64,000 bases of DNA from Hydrangea macrophylla (GCA_033977485.1 CM066987.1:52912533-52976532); one strand, 5' to 3'. Shown: positions 11,648-24,406, counted from the first letter of the stretch. Numbers and translations are program-made. Notes: generated from the sequence alone by a model not told the origin.

Positions 11648-12429
11648 TGTCACGCCCCGGAGTAGCCAAAATATGGAAAAATTTAAAATTTCCATCTTGG
11701 ACCCTGAGACGCGTGACTGGTTGCAGTGCCGAATTGTCCATGACCAAATAATAATAACTAAACGATATAATAATAGGATAATACCATCATTTACCTACTG
11801 GAATATATTACAAAGAGAAGTCAAAGTACTTAGCTAGTTAATACATCATTATAAATACATCAGAGTCTTATGACTCTTGGCCTTACAAAACTATTACAAA
11901 ATATATGCTAAGTCTTCTGGTTATAAACAAAAACATTTACAGAGGATAACTGCTAGTCTTCTCCCTAACTAGCATAACCATAGCCATCTTCAGTGTAATC
12001 TTCTTCAATGTTTTCTTCTTGCGTAGCTTCATAACCTGGGTACTCCTCACCTGGATAAGCTGGACATGGGAATGTCCAGCGATATGAACGTCATCAACTT
12101 ATGAAAGCTGAGTGAGTAAGCTAAATCAAATGGAACGTAGATAGTAAAGCACAACAAAGATACCCTTATTATTATTTTTTTTCTAACGTGTCTTTTAAGA
12201 TCTTTGCGTTCTCACCGTTGGGCCATAACTACCAATATACCTAACCACGTATTCGAAAAGAAAACGTCCAACTGAGAAAACTCGTCTCGACATTCTTAAC
12301 GCCACTATCATTCATTTCTAACATCCGACGTCATTTACAAACCCAAAGTATCTCTTGCTAACCAAACCATCTTTCATCAACCAAAACATCCTTCGTCAAC
12401 CGAAACATCTTTCATCAACCAAAAACATC

Positions 12430-12960
12430 TTTCATCAACCACTTCGTCATGAAGAACCGAAGTGTTAAGGAGTGCAAGAACATCCATTTCGTCACGAAGA
12501 ACCGAAAGGAGTCTTCACTTAAGGAATCACCGCTTCGTCACGAAGAACCGAAAGCGTTACGGAGTACAAGAACATCCATTTCGTCACAAAGAACCGAAAT
12601 GAGTCTTTACTCAAAGAATCACCGCTTCTCCATCACGAAGAACCGAAGCTTTTACGGAGTGCAAGAACATCCATCCCATCACTAAGAACCGAAAGAGTCT
12701 TTACTCAAAGAATCACCGCTTCTCCATCACGAAGAACCGAAGCGTTTACGGAGTGCAAGAACATCCATTCCATCACTAAGAATCGAAAGGAGTCTTTACT
12801 CAAAGAATCACCGCTTCTCCATCACGAAGAACCGAAGCGTTTACGGAGTGCAAGAACATCCATTCCATCACTAAGAACCGAAAGGAGTCTTTACTCAAAG
12901 AATCACCGCTTCTCCATCACGAAGAACCGAAGCGTTTATCGTACCCCTTTCGTCACGAAG
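12430..12960. repeat. Tandem array with palindromic CTTCGTNACGAAG motif
   Basis: The array is built on a 96-bp higher-order unit (for example starting at 12743 and again at 12839). It contains repeated variants of the near-palindrome CTTCGTCACGAAG followed by AACCGAA. The equivalent array in the 5' LTR is at about 20810-21425 and a related one in the second element is at 61230-61740. Confidence 0.85.
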
Positions 12961-13649
12961 ACCCGAAAGGATACACAATAGTCATCACTTCATAACCCAT
13001 CACACACATCCTTTACTCACTATCCCGGCCTCTGCAGATTCGTTTACCTATCCAATACTTATCCTTGACATACGCTGCTCTTAACCAAGCACAATCAATC
13101 CTTACATATCCTTGACCGCATTTGCGTCACTCGATCCGCGGTTTAATTTGTTAATAACTTTCATTTATACTTCCGAAGTTACGTTATACATCTGTCATTC
13201 CATTTTGTTATAATATACTTACGATGGAAACTTACCCAATCACTATCGACGTATTAATCGTGTCGTACAACATACTAAAAGCTTGGGTATGAACTTTTAA
13301 TGGTCAATACACTAAATTCGTGACAACGGAAAAATATAGCATGTAGCTCATAGATCTATAACATGGATTTGATATCAATAACCATATAGACGAAAACCTT
13401 AACAACTCACCTATGCGATAGCACAAGATATCCATAACCACACAGGTGCCGGAAGCAAGCATCATCAATAAACACATCATACAAGTAGTTATACAATCTG
13501 CCAGGAATTAATTTTACTATGTCGACTGAATTGATAAGATTTATTTGGGCATGATAAATTGATTTGTAGATCAAACTCAAAACTAGAACATTGTAGATAA
13601 TTGGATTAGCTTCATGTACAAAAAAATATAGCTTCAATTACATTTTTAA

Positions 13650-14230
13650 GCTGCTCAAAATATTTATTTTACTTAGACATTTCTATATTTTTGGACTGCT
13701 CTGTCCCAGATTTATAGTACTGCGTTGCATGTGCATTTCACCTATCAAGGAGTCATTTTTAGACCAGGCTATAGAAGATTTATTTGTAGATAAATGAGTT
13801 ACCTTTCTCCACAAAAAAAAACCTAGCTTACTTCAGATTTCAAAGCTGCTTAAAACACTCATTTTACTAAACTACATTCTGCTGGAGGTTTCTGTTTCTC
13901 AGATTTAAAGTACTTCGTTGCATGTACATTTCACCTATGAAGAAATGATTTTCAGACTGATCTATAGAAGAGTTATTTGTAGATAAATGAGTTACCTTTC
14001 TCCAAAAAAAAACCTAGCTTAATTCAGATTTTGGAGCTGCTTAAAACACTCATTTTACTAAATTACATTCTACAGGAGGTTTCTGTTTCTCAGATTTAAA
14101 GTACTTCGGTGCATGTACATTTAACCTATGAAGAAGTGATTTTCAGACTGAGTTATAGAAGAGTTATTTGTAGATAAATGAGTTAGCTTTCTCCACAAAA
14201 AAACCTAGCCTCATTCCCATTTTTTAACTG
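13650..14230. repeat. About 185-bp tandem repeat in the LTR
   Basis: About four diverged units share 'tagataaatgagttacctttctccac', 'aaaacactcattttactaaac' and 'cagatttaaagtacttcgttgcatgtacattt'. The 5' LTR retains only about two units, ending at 22472. Confidence 0.75.
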
Positions 14231-14584
14231 CTCAAAATATTTGTTTTACTAAACAACATTCTGCTGGAAGTTTTTGCTTCCCAGATTTGAAAATTTATCT
14301 TGCATGGCATGGATCTCTCAAACTATCAACATCAAGCACTTAATAAACATTACTACATACTATAGAGGTTCTAAAGTGAGTTAGAATACTCACTTAAACT
14401 TGAAATTGAGCTTGGGCTTTGGATTTGAGCTTAGGAAGCTTGGACACAAGCTTCAAGTGATGGAATCTTCTTCTTCCTCCTCTTACTTCTCTTCTATTTT
14501 TCTCATGGACATGCAAGTCTCCTAACTTCCTCTCTAAATGCAGATTATGAAGAGTAAGAGAGGGTAATGTATGCTATAGGCATG

Positions 14585-14592
14585 TATATATA
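14585..14592 (-). promoter_or_regulatory. TATA box of the LTR promoter
   Basis: TATATATA in element sense lies 422 bp from the LTR start at 15014. In the second Tekay-like element TATATAAG lies 422 bp from its own LTR start, which supports both calls. The equivalent segment is missing from the 5' LTR of this element. Confidence 0.65.
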
Positions 14593-15014
14593 GAAAAACC
14601 CAAGTGCTAGGTGTCATTTGCATGGTTATATGCCATGCCATGTGTCCAACAAGTGGACAAGTGTCACATGGGGTGGTGACATGTGTCAATGGAGTTGCAT
14701 GTAGCTTCCATGTGGCCGGCCATGTGGGGCCCACCTTGAGTTTTGTGCCACTACCTCATTTTACGTGCATAAGTTTCTCGATATACGTGTGGGTCTTAAT
14801 TTACGTTCAAACGGGTGTTGTTTTTAACGTCCGGTCCGGTTACGGGACTAAGTTAATTCTAATTACGGTCGAGTCGGTGCAGTGATTACAGTCTAATTAG
14901 TAATTATATTACACTGATACGGTCACACAAATAAAATAATAATATAATAATATACCATACATGGAAATTCATAAAACTAGTATTATTGCACGCAGAGAAA
15001 TTACAGGCATTACA

Positions 15015-15026
15015 TCTTTACCACCT
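15015..15026 (-). promoter_or_regulatory. Putative polypurine tract
   Basis: In element sense the bases directly before the 3' LTR read AGGTGGTAAAGA, a purine-rich run in the position where plus-strand DNA synthesis is primed. Confidence 0.55.
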
Positions 15027-15059
15027 ATTACAGGATTTCATCCTTGAAATCTGGACTAT

Positions 15060-18000
15060 CTAGTCATTGAAAAGAAAAGGAAATTTCTCCAGCATCTCGG
15101 ATTCCAGCTCCCAAGAGGCTTCTCCTTCGTCATGGTGTTTCCACTGAATCTTTACCAGCGGAATCTCTTTGTTTCTCAACTTCTTGATTCCATGATCCAG
15201 AATCTTTATAGGTCCTTCAATGAATGTAGCATTGTCATTTACTTCGATATCTCTGAAGTCGATCTCGTGTGCCGGGTTATGAAGACATTTCCTTAGCATG
15301 CTTACATGGAATACGTTATGAACTCCCGACATCTTGGGTGGTAATGCCAATCTGTAGGCGACTTTTCCTACGCGATCCAGAATTTCAAATGGTCCAATGT
15401 AGCGTGGCGATAGCTTTCCCTTCTTCTGTCCGAACCTTACCACGCCTCGAACTGGGGAAACTTTCAGGTAAACATGATCTCCTACTTCAAATTCTAGGTC
15501 TCGACGTCGTTTATCCGCGTAGCTCTTGTATCTACTTTGTGCTGCCTTCATTCTTTCCTTTACTGTATTGATTCATTTATTGGTCTCCTGGACTAAGTCT
15601 GGTCCCAATAGTTTGCCATCCCCAATTTCAGCCCAACACAAAGGTGATCGGCACAGTCTTCCGTATAGTGCTTCAAACGGTGCCATCCCTATGCTCGAAT
15701 GAAAATTATTGTTATAAGCAAACTCAACCAACAGTAAGTGAGTTTCCCACGAACTTTCGAAATCGATTACACAGGCTCGAAGCATGTCCTCCATTACTTG
15801 ATTCGTCCTTTCTGCTTGTCCGTCAGTTTGTGGATGAAATGCAGAACTTAACTTCAGAGATGTTCCCATCGCTTTCTGAAGACTCTCCCAAAATCCAGCG
15901 GTGAATCTCGAATCTCGATCTAATACTATTGACACCGGTACCCCATGTAACCGCACAACCTGTTGCAGATAAAGTCGACTCATCTTCTCCACAGGATAGG
16001 TCATATTATATGCAATAAAATGGGCTGATTTGGTCAGTCGATCAACAACTACCCAAATGGCATCATAGTTCTGCTGGGATCTTGGCAATCCCATAACAAA
16101 ATCCATGGTGATATGCTCCCATTTCCATTCTAGGACTGGTAGAGGTTGTAGTAATCCTGGAGGTCGTTGGTGTTCCGCCTTGACTTGCTGGCAAGTAGGG
16201 CATTTTGCTACATATTCTGCGACTTCTCTCTTCATGCCTTCCCACCAAAAGTTCCTTTTTAAGTCTTTGTACATCTTGGTTCCGCCGGGGTGTATAGTCA
16301 TCCTTGACTTGTGGGCTTCATTCAGAATGTCTTTCCTCAAATTATCCGTGTTGGGTACACATAACCTGTCCTTACATCTGAATGCCCCGTCTGTTCCAAT
16401 ATTCCATTCAGTCGGATCCTTTGCTTTCGCCTTCTCAAACCATTTCCTCAATCCTTCGTCCTTCTTTTGAGCTTCGAGTATTCGGTTAATGAGGGTTGGC
16501 TGCACCATAAGACATCCAAAAGGTCGTCCAATACCTGGTCTTGTAGTCTGAAAGTCAAATTCCGTTAAAGCTTCTAAGGCTTTCCATTCCCTGATTAAAA
16601 GTGAGGCGATTAACCTTTGGGGTTTTCTGCTTAGAGCATCTGCGACTACATTTGCCTTATCGGGGTGGTATTGCAAATTAAAGTCGTAGTCCTTAAGTAG
16701 CTCCATCCAACGTCGTTGCCTCATGTTTAATTCCTTTTGAGAGAACATGTATTTCAAGCTTTTGTGATCGCTAAACAAGTCGAACTTCTCTCCGTAGAGA
16801 TAGTGCCTCCAAATTTTGAGTGCAAAGACAATTGCAGCCAATTCCAGATCGTGCGTAGGGTAGTTTAATTCATGTGGCTTTAATTACCTAGATCCATAAG
16901 CGATCACCTGACCATTCTGCATAAGTACACATCCTAGTCCTTGATATGAAGCGTCACTGTAGATAGTGTACTGTTCACCACTCTTGGGTATGGCTAGCAC
17001 TGGTGCTGAGGTCAACCTCTCTTTTAATTCCTGAAAGGCGCGTTCGTGCTTGTCCTTCCACTCAAACTTTGAATCCTTCTTTGTTAGTCCGGTTAAAGGA
17101 GACGCGATCCTTGAAAAACCTTCCACGAATCTCCTGTAGTATCCAGCCAATCCAAGGAAACTTCATACTTCTGATGCGTTGGTTGGTCTATTCCAACTAG
17201 AAACTGCGTCCGTCTTGGTTGAGTCCACTGAAATTCCGTTCTGTGAGAATAAATGACCCAAGAATTTGACCTCTTTCAGCCAAAACTCACACTTACTGAA
17301 CTTAGCATAGAGACGATTTTCTCTAAGTGTCTGAAGTGCAATCTTTACATGCTCCTCGTGTTCTTCATCACTCTTCGAATAAATAAGGATGTCGTCTATA
17401 AACACGATGATGAATTGATCCAAGAAGGGTCTGAATACCTGATTCATCAAATCCATGAATACCGCCAGGGCATTAGTTAATCCAAAAGGCATAACTAGGA
17501 ACTCGTAGTGCCCATATCTTGTTCTGAAAGCTGTTTTCGGTATATCTTCCGGCCTAACAAGTAATTGATGGTACCCAAATCGTAAGTCAATCTTCGAAAA
17601 GGTCGTCGCTCCTTGTAGTTGATCGAACAAATCGTCTATCCTGGGAAGCGGGTACTTGTTCTTAATAGTAACCTTATTCAACTCTTTGTAGTCAATACAG
17701 AGTCGAAGATTTCCATCCTTCTTTCTAACAAATAGAACCGGGGCTCCCCAAGGTGACGTGCTTGGTCTAATGAATCCAAGATCTTCTAACTCTTGTACTT
17801 GCTTCTTCAACTCCAGCATTTCCGTTGGGGCCATACGATAAGGAGCCTTGGATATCGGTGTCGTTTCGGGTACTCACTCAATACAAAAGTCAATCTCGCG
17901 CTTTGGTGGTAATCCAGAAACGTCCTGAAAGACATCCTCATAGTCTCAGACTATCGGAATCTGAGCGATCGTCAAATCTGAGCCTGTAGTTTCCATAGCG

Positions 18001-19538
18001 GCTAAACGACTTGTAAGGAAGGCGTCACTAGTGGGCTTGCATTGAAAACTGAAGGGTGTACTTCCAGGTACTGAAAATGTGATCGACCTACTAGCACAAT
18101 CTAACTTTGCATGATACTTAGTAAGCCAGTCAAATCCTAAGATTACGTCGAATTCCTTCATTGACAGAACAATTAAGTCTGCATGTAGGTTCCTATCCTC
18201 CAATGTCAAAGTGCAGTCCTTGCACACCTTTCCTAGCTTCACGGTCACTCCCAAAGGTGATACCGTGTTCAGGGCTACCTCAAGTGCTTGGGGTACTAAA
18301 CCCAATCGTCGTACAATCTCAAAGGCAATAAACGAATTCGTAGCACCTATATCAAAAAGTACTTTAACTCGACTAGCATATAATGAGAGTATACCTTCCA
18401 AGTTCTGCTGTTCCTTTTCATCATAGCCAGCTGCCTCGGGTATGATAGCATTGAGTCGAGCCTTACCAGCTTGGCCTCGAGTAGTAGGCCTATGATAGTT
18501 TCCTTTTGGTGCCTTGCATTCCCTGCTTATATGTCCTTTCTTGCCGCAGTTGTAACAGACAACATTAATTCGATTATTGTCCTTGGGGGCTACGCAGTCT
18601 TGAACCATGTGTCCAGGGATCCCACATTTGAAGCATCTGCCGTTGTTGTTCCCGGTGGCAGTGGTTGGTACTTGTGGTGCAGGAGGAACCGCGCTCTTAT
18701 CTCGAGGAAAGATGGGTCCTGGTTTCTTGTCGCTGTTCCATGGACGCTTATTTCCTTGGAAACGAGTCAATGATCTTCTTCCTGGTCCGCTCCTTGGCGG
18801 GAGTGGTCGGTGTACCATTTGTTTCGGGCCTTGGCAACCATCTCTTTCCAAACCTGTTGCTAACCTGACCAAAACCTCAAAAGTTTGGTTCAGGTGTCCC
18901 AATGTTAGATGCCGGAGGTGCAGATTGAGTCCTCGGTGAAACTTCTTGATCTTCTTTTGAGGAGTATCAATCATGTGAGGGGCAAAGCGGGACAGGCGTT
19001 CGAATTGTGTCGTGTACTCTCTTACACTCCTATTTCCTTGTGTCAAATCGATGAATTCTTTCTCTTTCTGGTCCTTTTCATCGTCGGGGAAGTACTTCTC
19101 CAAAAACTTCTCCCGGAAGGTAGTCCATGTCATCCTCCTTGAAGCTTCTACTCCAATAGTTGCTCGCTCGACTTCCCACCAATCGGCTGCCGCATAAGTG
19201 AGTTGGAAAGTGGCGAGACGACGCTTCTCTGTCTAGGGGCATTCGATTGATTCAAAGATACGATCCATATCCCTTAGCCATTGCTCTGCTTGCCAGGATT
19301 CACCGGTGCCGTCGAACCTATCAGGACGCAAAGCCCTGAATCCTTCCATTAATCTGTCGCGTGTCTGAGGTGGTGGTCTTTGGCGATTGTCGTTGTTGTT
19401 GCCGTTTCCATTGCCATGGTTGTTGCCTATCTGGTCCAGACATTGTAGAAATGCGCCAAAGATTCCAGTAGGATCGATTCCCTCTGGAATAGGATTTGGT
19501 GATCCTCCATTACGATTTCTTCTTCGTCTTCCCGCCAT
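15060..19538 (-). pseudogene. gag-pol of the Tekay-like element, six in-frame stops
   Basis: The whole polyprotein region stays in one reading frame from ATG 19538 to the end at 15060, with no frameshift. It is broken by stops at 19233-19235 (TAG), 17946-17948 (TGA), 17874-17876 (TGA), 17163-17165 (TGA), 16884-16886 (TAA) and 15573-15575 (TGA). Domains in order: capsid (…MTWTTFREKFLEKYFP, …EYTTQFERLSRF); two CCHC zinc knuckles (CFKCGIPGHMVQDC, CYNCGKKGHISREC); aspartic protease with VLFDIGATNSFI, where DIG replaces the usual DSG/DTG; reverse transcriptase with the catalytic FIDDILIYS; RNase H starting TIYSDASYQ; integrase with an HHCC zinc finger (HxH...CPTC), a core with TMDF, LDRDSRF and GQAERTNQ; then a C-terminal chromodomain-like segment ending ASWELESEMLEKFPFLF. 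Its CGA/CAG/CAA-like contexts fit C-to-T mutation. Confidence 0.92.
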
Positions 19539-20000
19539 CGTGCTTGTGTGCTTATGTACCTACATGAATATCTATCGGTTACTCTCCAATCCTAAATAGG
19601 GATACGAGATATAAACGACTGAATGTATAGATAGCAATTCTAATATAAGTACATAATATATCAAGTATTCACATTATCATGCAGAGCATCATATAAAAGA
19701 AATAAGTCTTTAATGATAACTTCAAATATTTTCATGGTACAACACAGCTACAAAGAAAAAATTTACATAGAAAAGGCGTACACGTTACTACTAACACGTG
19801 TCACAAGCCTGAATACAGCTATATACACAAAACATGAGCTACTAGCCCTATTACAAGTAAAGCTCTAGATATTGGGAATCCTATCCCAAAAGTCTTCCAC
19901 TTCCATCCGGGATGTAATAAGGTACCATGCTAATCACAAAACTATCTTAAGGTTCATATCTTAAGTGTGTAGGACAATCGACGCACAATTCTTAACCTAA

Positions 20001-20013
20001 AGCTTTGATACCA
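20001..20013 (-). promoter_or_regulatory. Primer binding site, tRNA-Met type
   Basis: In element sense the sequence is TGGTATCAAAGCT, eight bases after the end of the 5' LTR. It matches the 3' end of plant initiator tRNA-Met (TGGTATCAGAGC) with one mismatch, the usual primer for this class of gypsy element. Confidence 0.8.
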
Positions 20014-20021
20014 AAAATCCC

Positions 20022-22742
20022 TGTCACGCCCCGGAGTAGCCAATATATGGAAAATTTTAAAATTTTCATCTTGAACCCTGAGACGCGTGACTGGTTGCAG
20101 TGCCGAATTGTCCATGACCAAATAATAATAACTAAACGATATAATAATAGGATAACACCATCATTTACCTACTGGAATATATTACAAAAAGAAGTCAAAG
20201 TACTTAGCTAGTTAATACATAATTGTAAATACATCAGAGTCTTATGGCTCTTGGCCTTACAAAACTATTACAAAATATATGCTAAGTCTTCTGGTTATAA
20301 ACAAAAACATTTACAGAGGATAACTGCTAGTCTTCTCCCTAACTAGCATAACCATAGCCATCTTCAGTGTAATCTTCTTCAATGTTTCCTTCTTGCGTAG
20401 CTTCATAACCTAGGTACTCCTCACCTGGATAAGCTGGACATGGGAATGTCCAACGACATGAACGTCGTCAGCTTATGAAAGCTGAGTGAGTAAGCTAAAT
20501 CAAATGGAACGTAGATAGTAAAGCACAACAAAGATACCCTTATTATTTTTTTTAACGTGTCTTTTAAGATCTATGCGTTCTCACCGTTGGGCCATAACTA
20601 CCAATATACCTAACCACGTAATTCAAAAAGAAAACGTCCAACTGAGAAACTCGTCTCGACATTCTTAACGCCACTATCATTCATTTCTAACATCTGACGT
20701 CATTTACAAACCCAAAGTATCTCTTGCTAACCAAACCATCTTTCATCAACCAAAACATCCTTCGTCAACCGAAACATTTTTCATCAACCAAAAACATCTT
20801 TCATCAACCACTTCATCACGAAGAACCGAAGTGTTAAGGAGTGCAAGAACATCCATTTCGTCACGAAGAACCGAAAGGAGTCTTCACTCAAGGAATCACC
20901 GCTTTGTCACGAAGAACCGAAAGCGTTACGGAGTACAAGAACATCCATTTCGTCACGAAGAATCGAAAGGAGTCTTTACTCAAAGAATCACCACTTCTCC
21001 GTCACGAAGAACCGAAGCGTTTACGGAGTGCAAGAACATCCATCCCATCACTAAGAACCGAAAGGAGTCTTTACTCAAAGAATCACCGCTTCTCCATCAC
21101 GAAGAATCGAAGCGTTTACGAAGTGCAAGAACATCCATCCCATCACTAAGAACCGAAAGGAGTCTTTACTCAAAGAATCACCGCTTCTCCATCACGAAGA
21201 ACCGAAGCGTTTACGGAGTGCAAGAACATCCATTCCATCACTAAGAACTGAAAGGAGTCTTTACTCAAAGAATCACCGCTTCTCCATCACGAAGAACCGA
21301 AGCGTTTACGGAGTACAAGAACATCCATTCCATCACTAAGAACCGAAAGGAGTCTTTACTCAAAGAATCACCGCTTCTCCATCACGAAGAACCGAAGCGT
21401 TTACCGTACCCCTTTCGTCACGAAGACCTGAAAGGATACACAATAGTCATCACTTCACAACCCATCACACACATCCTTTACTCACTATCCCGGCCTCCGC
21501 AGATTGGTTTACCTATCCAACACTTATCCTTGACATACGCTGCTCTTAACCAAGCACAATCAATCCTTACATATCCTTAACCGCATTTGCGTCACTCGAT
21601 CCGTGGTTTAATTTGTTAATAACTTTCATTTATACTTCCGAAGTTACGTTATACATCCTTCATTCCATTTTGTTATAATATACTTACGATGGAAACTTAC
21701 CCAATCGCTATCGACGCATTAATCGTGTCGTACAACATACTAAAAGCTTGGGTATGAACTTTTAATGGTCAATACACTAAATTCGCGACAACGGAAAAAT
21801 ATAGCATGTAGCTCATAGATCTATAACATGAATTTGATATCAATAACCATATAGACGAAAGCCTTAACAACTCATCTATGCGATAGCACAAGATATCCAT
21901 AACCACACAGGTACCGGAAGCAAGCATCATCAATAAACACATCACACAAGTAGTTATACAATCTGCTAGGAATTAATTTTACTATGTCGACTGAATTGAT
22001 AAGATTTATTTGGGCATGATAAATTGATTTGTAGATCAAACTCAAAACTAGAACATTGTAGATAATTGGATTAGCTTCATGTATAAAAAAATCTAGCTTC
22101 AATTACATTTTTGAGTTGCTCAAAATATTTATTTTACTTAGACATTTCTATATTTTCGGACTGCTCTGTCCCAGATTTATAGTACTGCGTTGCATGTGCA
22201 TTTCACCTATTAAGGAGTCATTTTTAGACCAGGCTATAGAACAGTTATTTGTAGATAAATGAGTTACCTTTCTCCACAAAAAAAACCTAGCTTAATTCAG
22301 ATTTCGAAGCTGCTTAAAACACTCATTTTACTAAACTACATTCTGCTGGAGGTTTCTGTTTCTCAGATTTAAAGTACTTCGTTGCATGTACATTTCACCT
22401 ATGAAGAAGTGATTTTCAGACTGAGCTATAGAAGAGTTATTTGTAGATAAATGAGTTACCTTTCTCCACAAATGCCACTACCTCATTTTGCGTGCATAAG
22501 TTTTTCGATATACGTGCCGGTCTTAATTTACGTGCAAACGGGTGTTGTTTTTAGCGTCCGGGTCTGGTTACAGGACTAAGTTAATTCTAATTACGGTCGA
22601 GTCGGTGCAGTGATTACAGTTTAATTAGTAATTACATTACATTGATACGGTCACACAAATAAAATAATAATATAATAATATAACAGACATGAAAATTCAT
22701 AAAACTCGTATTATTGCACGCAGAGAAATTACAGGCATTACA
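20022..22742 (-). repeat. 5' LTR of the Tekay-like element, internally deleted
   Basis: The 2,721-bp LTR has the same TG...CA ends as its partner. At 22472-22473 the sequence jumps from the tandem repeat ('ctttctccacaa') to 'atgccactacc', which in the 3' LTR lies near 14740. This removes about 650 bp including the TATA box and its flanks. Confidence 0.92.
20810..21425. repeat. Palindromic 13-mer array in the 5' LTR
   Basis: This is the counterpart of 12430-12960, with one or two more units of the 96-bp repeat and the same CTTCGTCACGAAG/AACCGAA pattern. The difference in unit number between the two LTRs shows that the array changes length after insertion. Confidence 0.85.
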
Positions 22743-22747
22743 ACACT

Positions 22748-22938
22748 TTACCCCCCTATGGTCTAACCCGATGACACTTTAATCCCCAGTGTTGTGCTTT
22801 CCGGGTAAAGTGTCAACTTAACATTTTCTGTAACGGTGACACTTTATCCGAAAGCACATGGGGGTTATGTGGTCACTTTTAAATCACAGGGGTAAAGTGA
22901 CATCGAACCAAACCACAGATGAGTAAAGTGTAATTAAC
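22748..22938. mobile_element. Right part of the palindromic MITE split by the LTR retrotransposon
   Basis: This is the inverted counterpart of 11495-11647, ending AGTAAAGTGTAATTAAC. The internal stretch 'gcacatgggggtt...tcacttttaaa' is the reverse complement of the left part. Confidence 0.75.
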
Positions 22939-23886
22939 TCTATATATATTTATACTTGTACGACCAAGTAAATTTCAATAAGGTTAACCATTTTATTCTT
23001 CTATTAAAATTCATTTTGTATATTAAAAAAGTAGAATCACAACAATACATGGGTTAAAAAACTAGTTGAAAATTGAAATAAAAAGGAGAGAGAGAGAGAG
23101 AGAGAGAGAAGGGATGACTAGTTGTCTGGCTTAGAGAGGTTTGGGATTTGCAAAACGAAATTACATAAAATCATGCACATTCTCTTATTAATCTTGTTTT
23201 TATGAAAATCAATATTGTGTTGATTTTCCATTTATAAAAAAAAATGTGTTAATTTAAATAAAAAATCAATTTTAGGAATGATTTCAATTTTTAGGTTGAA
23301 CATGAACTTTCATGCAATTAAAAAAGCCTCTATTAAACAATTGAATTTATTCCCGCATGGGTAATTCTAGGTGCATTGTGAACCGCTCAATTATTTTTGC
23401 CTTTTCTTCTAATTTTTCCCCCTCTTTCAAGTTGTTCTCACCATCCTCTCCAGATCTCCAAAAGTTGGTCTCACCATCCTCTCCAGATCTCCAACATTAA
23501 ATTCAAAAAAGAAAAAATTTAGTATTTTCCTTCTCATTTTTCCTTTCTACTGTTAGAGCTGTGCACAAATCATGCCTAGCTATACTTGGGTATATAGCCT
23601 TGGGATTCTTGTTATCTGCATAATGATCAATTTGATATTTAAAACCAACCCTAACTAAATAGGGAATCAAATTATAATATTGCTATTTTTTTTTTTTTGA
23701 AAATAATATTGGTAATATTGAATAAAGGGTAAATGGAGTCTGCATCTTTAAACTATGAGCTTGCATTCTAAAGATCGTCCTTTAAACTATCACTTTATGG
23801 CAACCAATATATATATATATATATATATTTTTTGCCATGTCATCTTTCTGAGATAAAACTAATGAAGCCATGCTCCATATGCAAAC
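22939..23886. other. AT-rich intergenic DNA
   Basis: No gene was recognised. The stretch holds a (GA)n tract at about 23086-23109, a 30-bp near-identical tandem duplication ('tctcaccatcctctccagatctccaa', about 23430-23494), a T10 run near 23690 and an (AT)n tract at about 23809-23828. Confidence 0.5.
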
Positions 23887-24066
23887 AATAATGATAAACT
23901 CACTCCCTCAATTACACTCTCAACTACATTCAGCAGATTTTATCACTTGATTCCAGTGAGTTTTATGTAGAATTCATGTGAAACCACTACAATTATTTAC
24001 AATCAATAATCAAGATGTGTTAAATGTGATTGAAAATGTGATTGAGGGAGTGAGTGTATCATTATT
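23887..24066. mobile_element. 180-bp MITE
   Basis: The termini AATAATGATAAACTCACTCC and the inverted GGAGTGAGTGTATCATTATT define a pair of inverted repeats of about 30 bp with two mismatches or so, around an AT-rich centre without coding capacity. The superfamily is not assigned and no clear target-site duplication was seen. Confidence 0.7.
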
Positions 24067-24403
24067 CGGTTAGGAATATATGTAGCTGCTTACATGTAGG
24101 GACTAGTGATTGGGAAAGGCATTGAAAATTTTGCATCACAATAATTGTCTTGCAATAATATCACAAATTTCACTTAGGAAGAAGTTGCCTTATTTGACTT
24201 GGAAATTGCCCTGGAATAACAGCCACATTTTCTTACTCGTATTTGACTAACACGTTTATCTAGTAGGAAGAGGACAACTAGTGGACTAAAACAAAAGTTT
24301 TTAAAATTTGCATCATAAAAACAGAACCACACAATTCAACTTCACGAGAGAGGCTGTCAAGCATTTGGGGATACGGAGAATAGCTTCATTCTCAAACCAT
24401 TCC

Positions 24404-24406
<3 letters not shown>

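Larger units (their letters stand above)
11648..15014 (-). repeat. 3' LTR of the Tekay-like element
   Basis: The 3,367-bp LTR has TG...CA ends. It keeps the promoter segment (TATATATA at 14585-14592), the array of palindromic 13-mers (about 12430-12960) and four diverged copies of a roughly 185-bp tandem repeat (about 13650-14230). It is about 646 bp longer than the 5' LTR. Confidence 0.92.
11648..22742 (-). mobile_element. 11.1-kb Tekay/Del-like LTR retrotransposon
   Basis: A complete element with two LTRs, 5-bp target duplication ACACT on both sides, a PBS and a gag-pol region, all in minus orientation. In element sense the LTRs start TGTAATGCC and end GGGGCGTGACA. The C-terminal chromodomain-like extension of the integrase and the long LTRs (3.4 and 2.7 kb) point to the Tekay/Del chromovirus lineage. 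The first 150 bp of the two LTRs (+ strand) differ at about five positions by eye, so insertion is not very recent. Coding capacity is lost through six in-frame stops, and the 5' LTR has an internal deletion that removes its TATA box. Confidence 0.93.

Noticed and set aside
14534..14885. Overlapping open frames on both strands in the LTR
   Set aside because: They lie across the LTR promoter region and show no protein family similarity.
20831..21244. 137-codon open frame of Arg/Ser/Thr/His repeats
   Set aside because: It is the translation of the palindromic 96-bp LTR array; related frames at 12449-12685 and 61237-61713 have the same origin.
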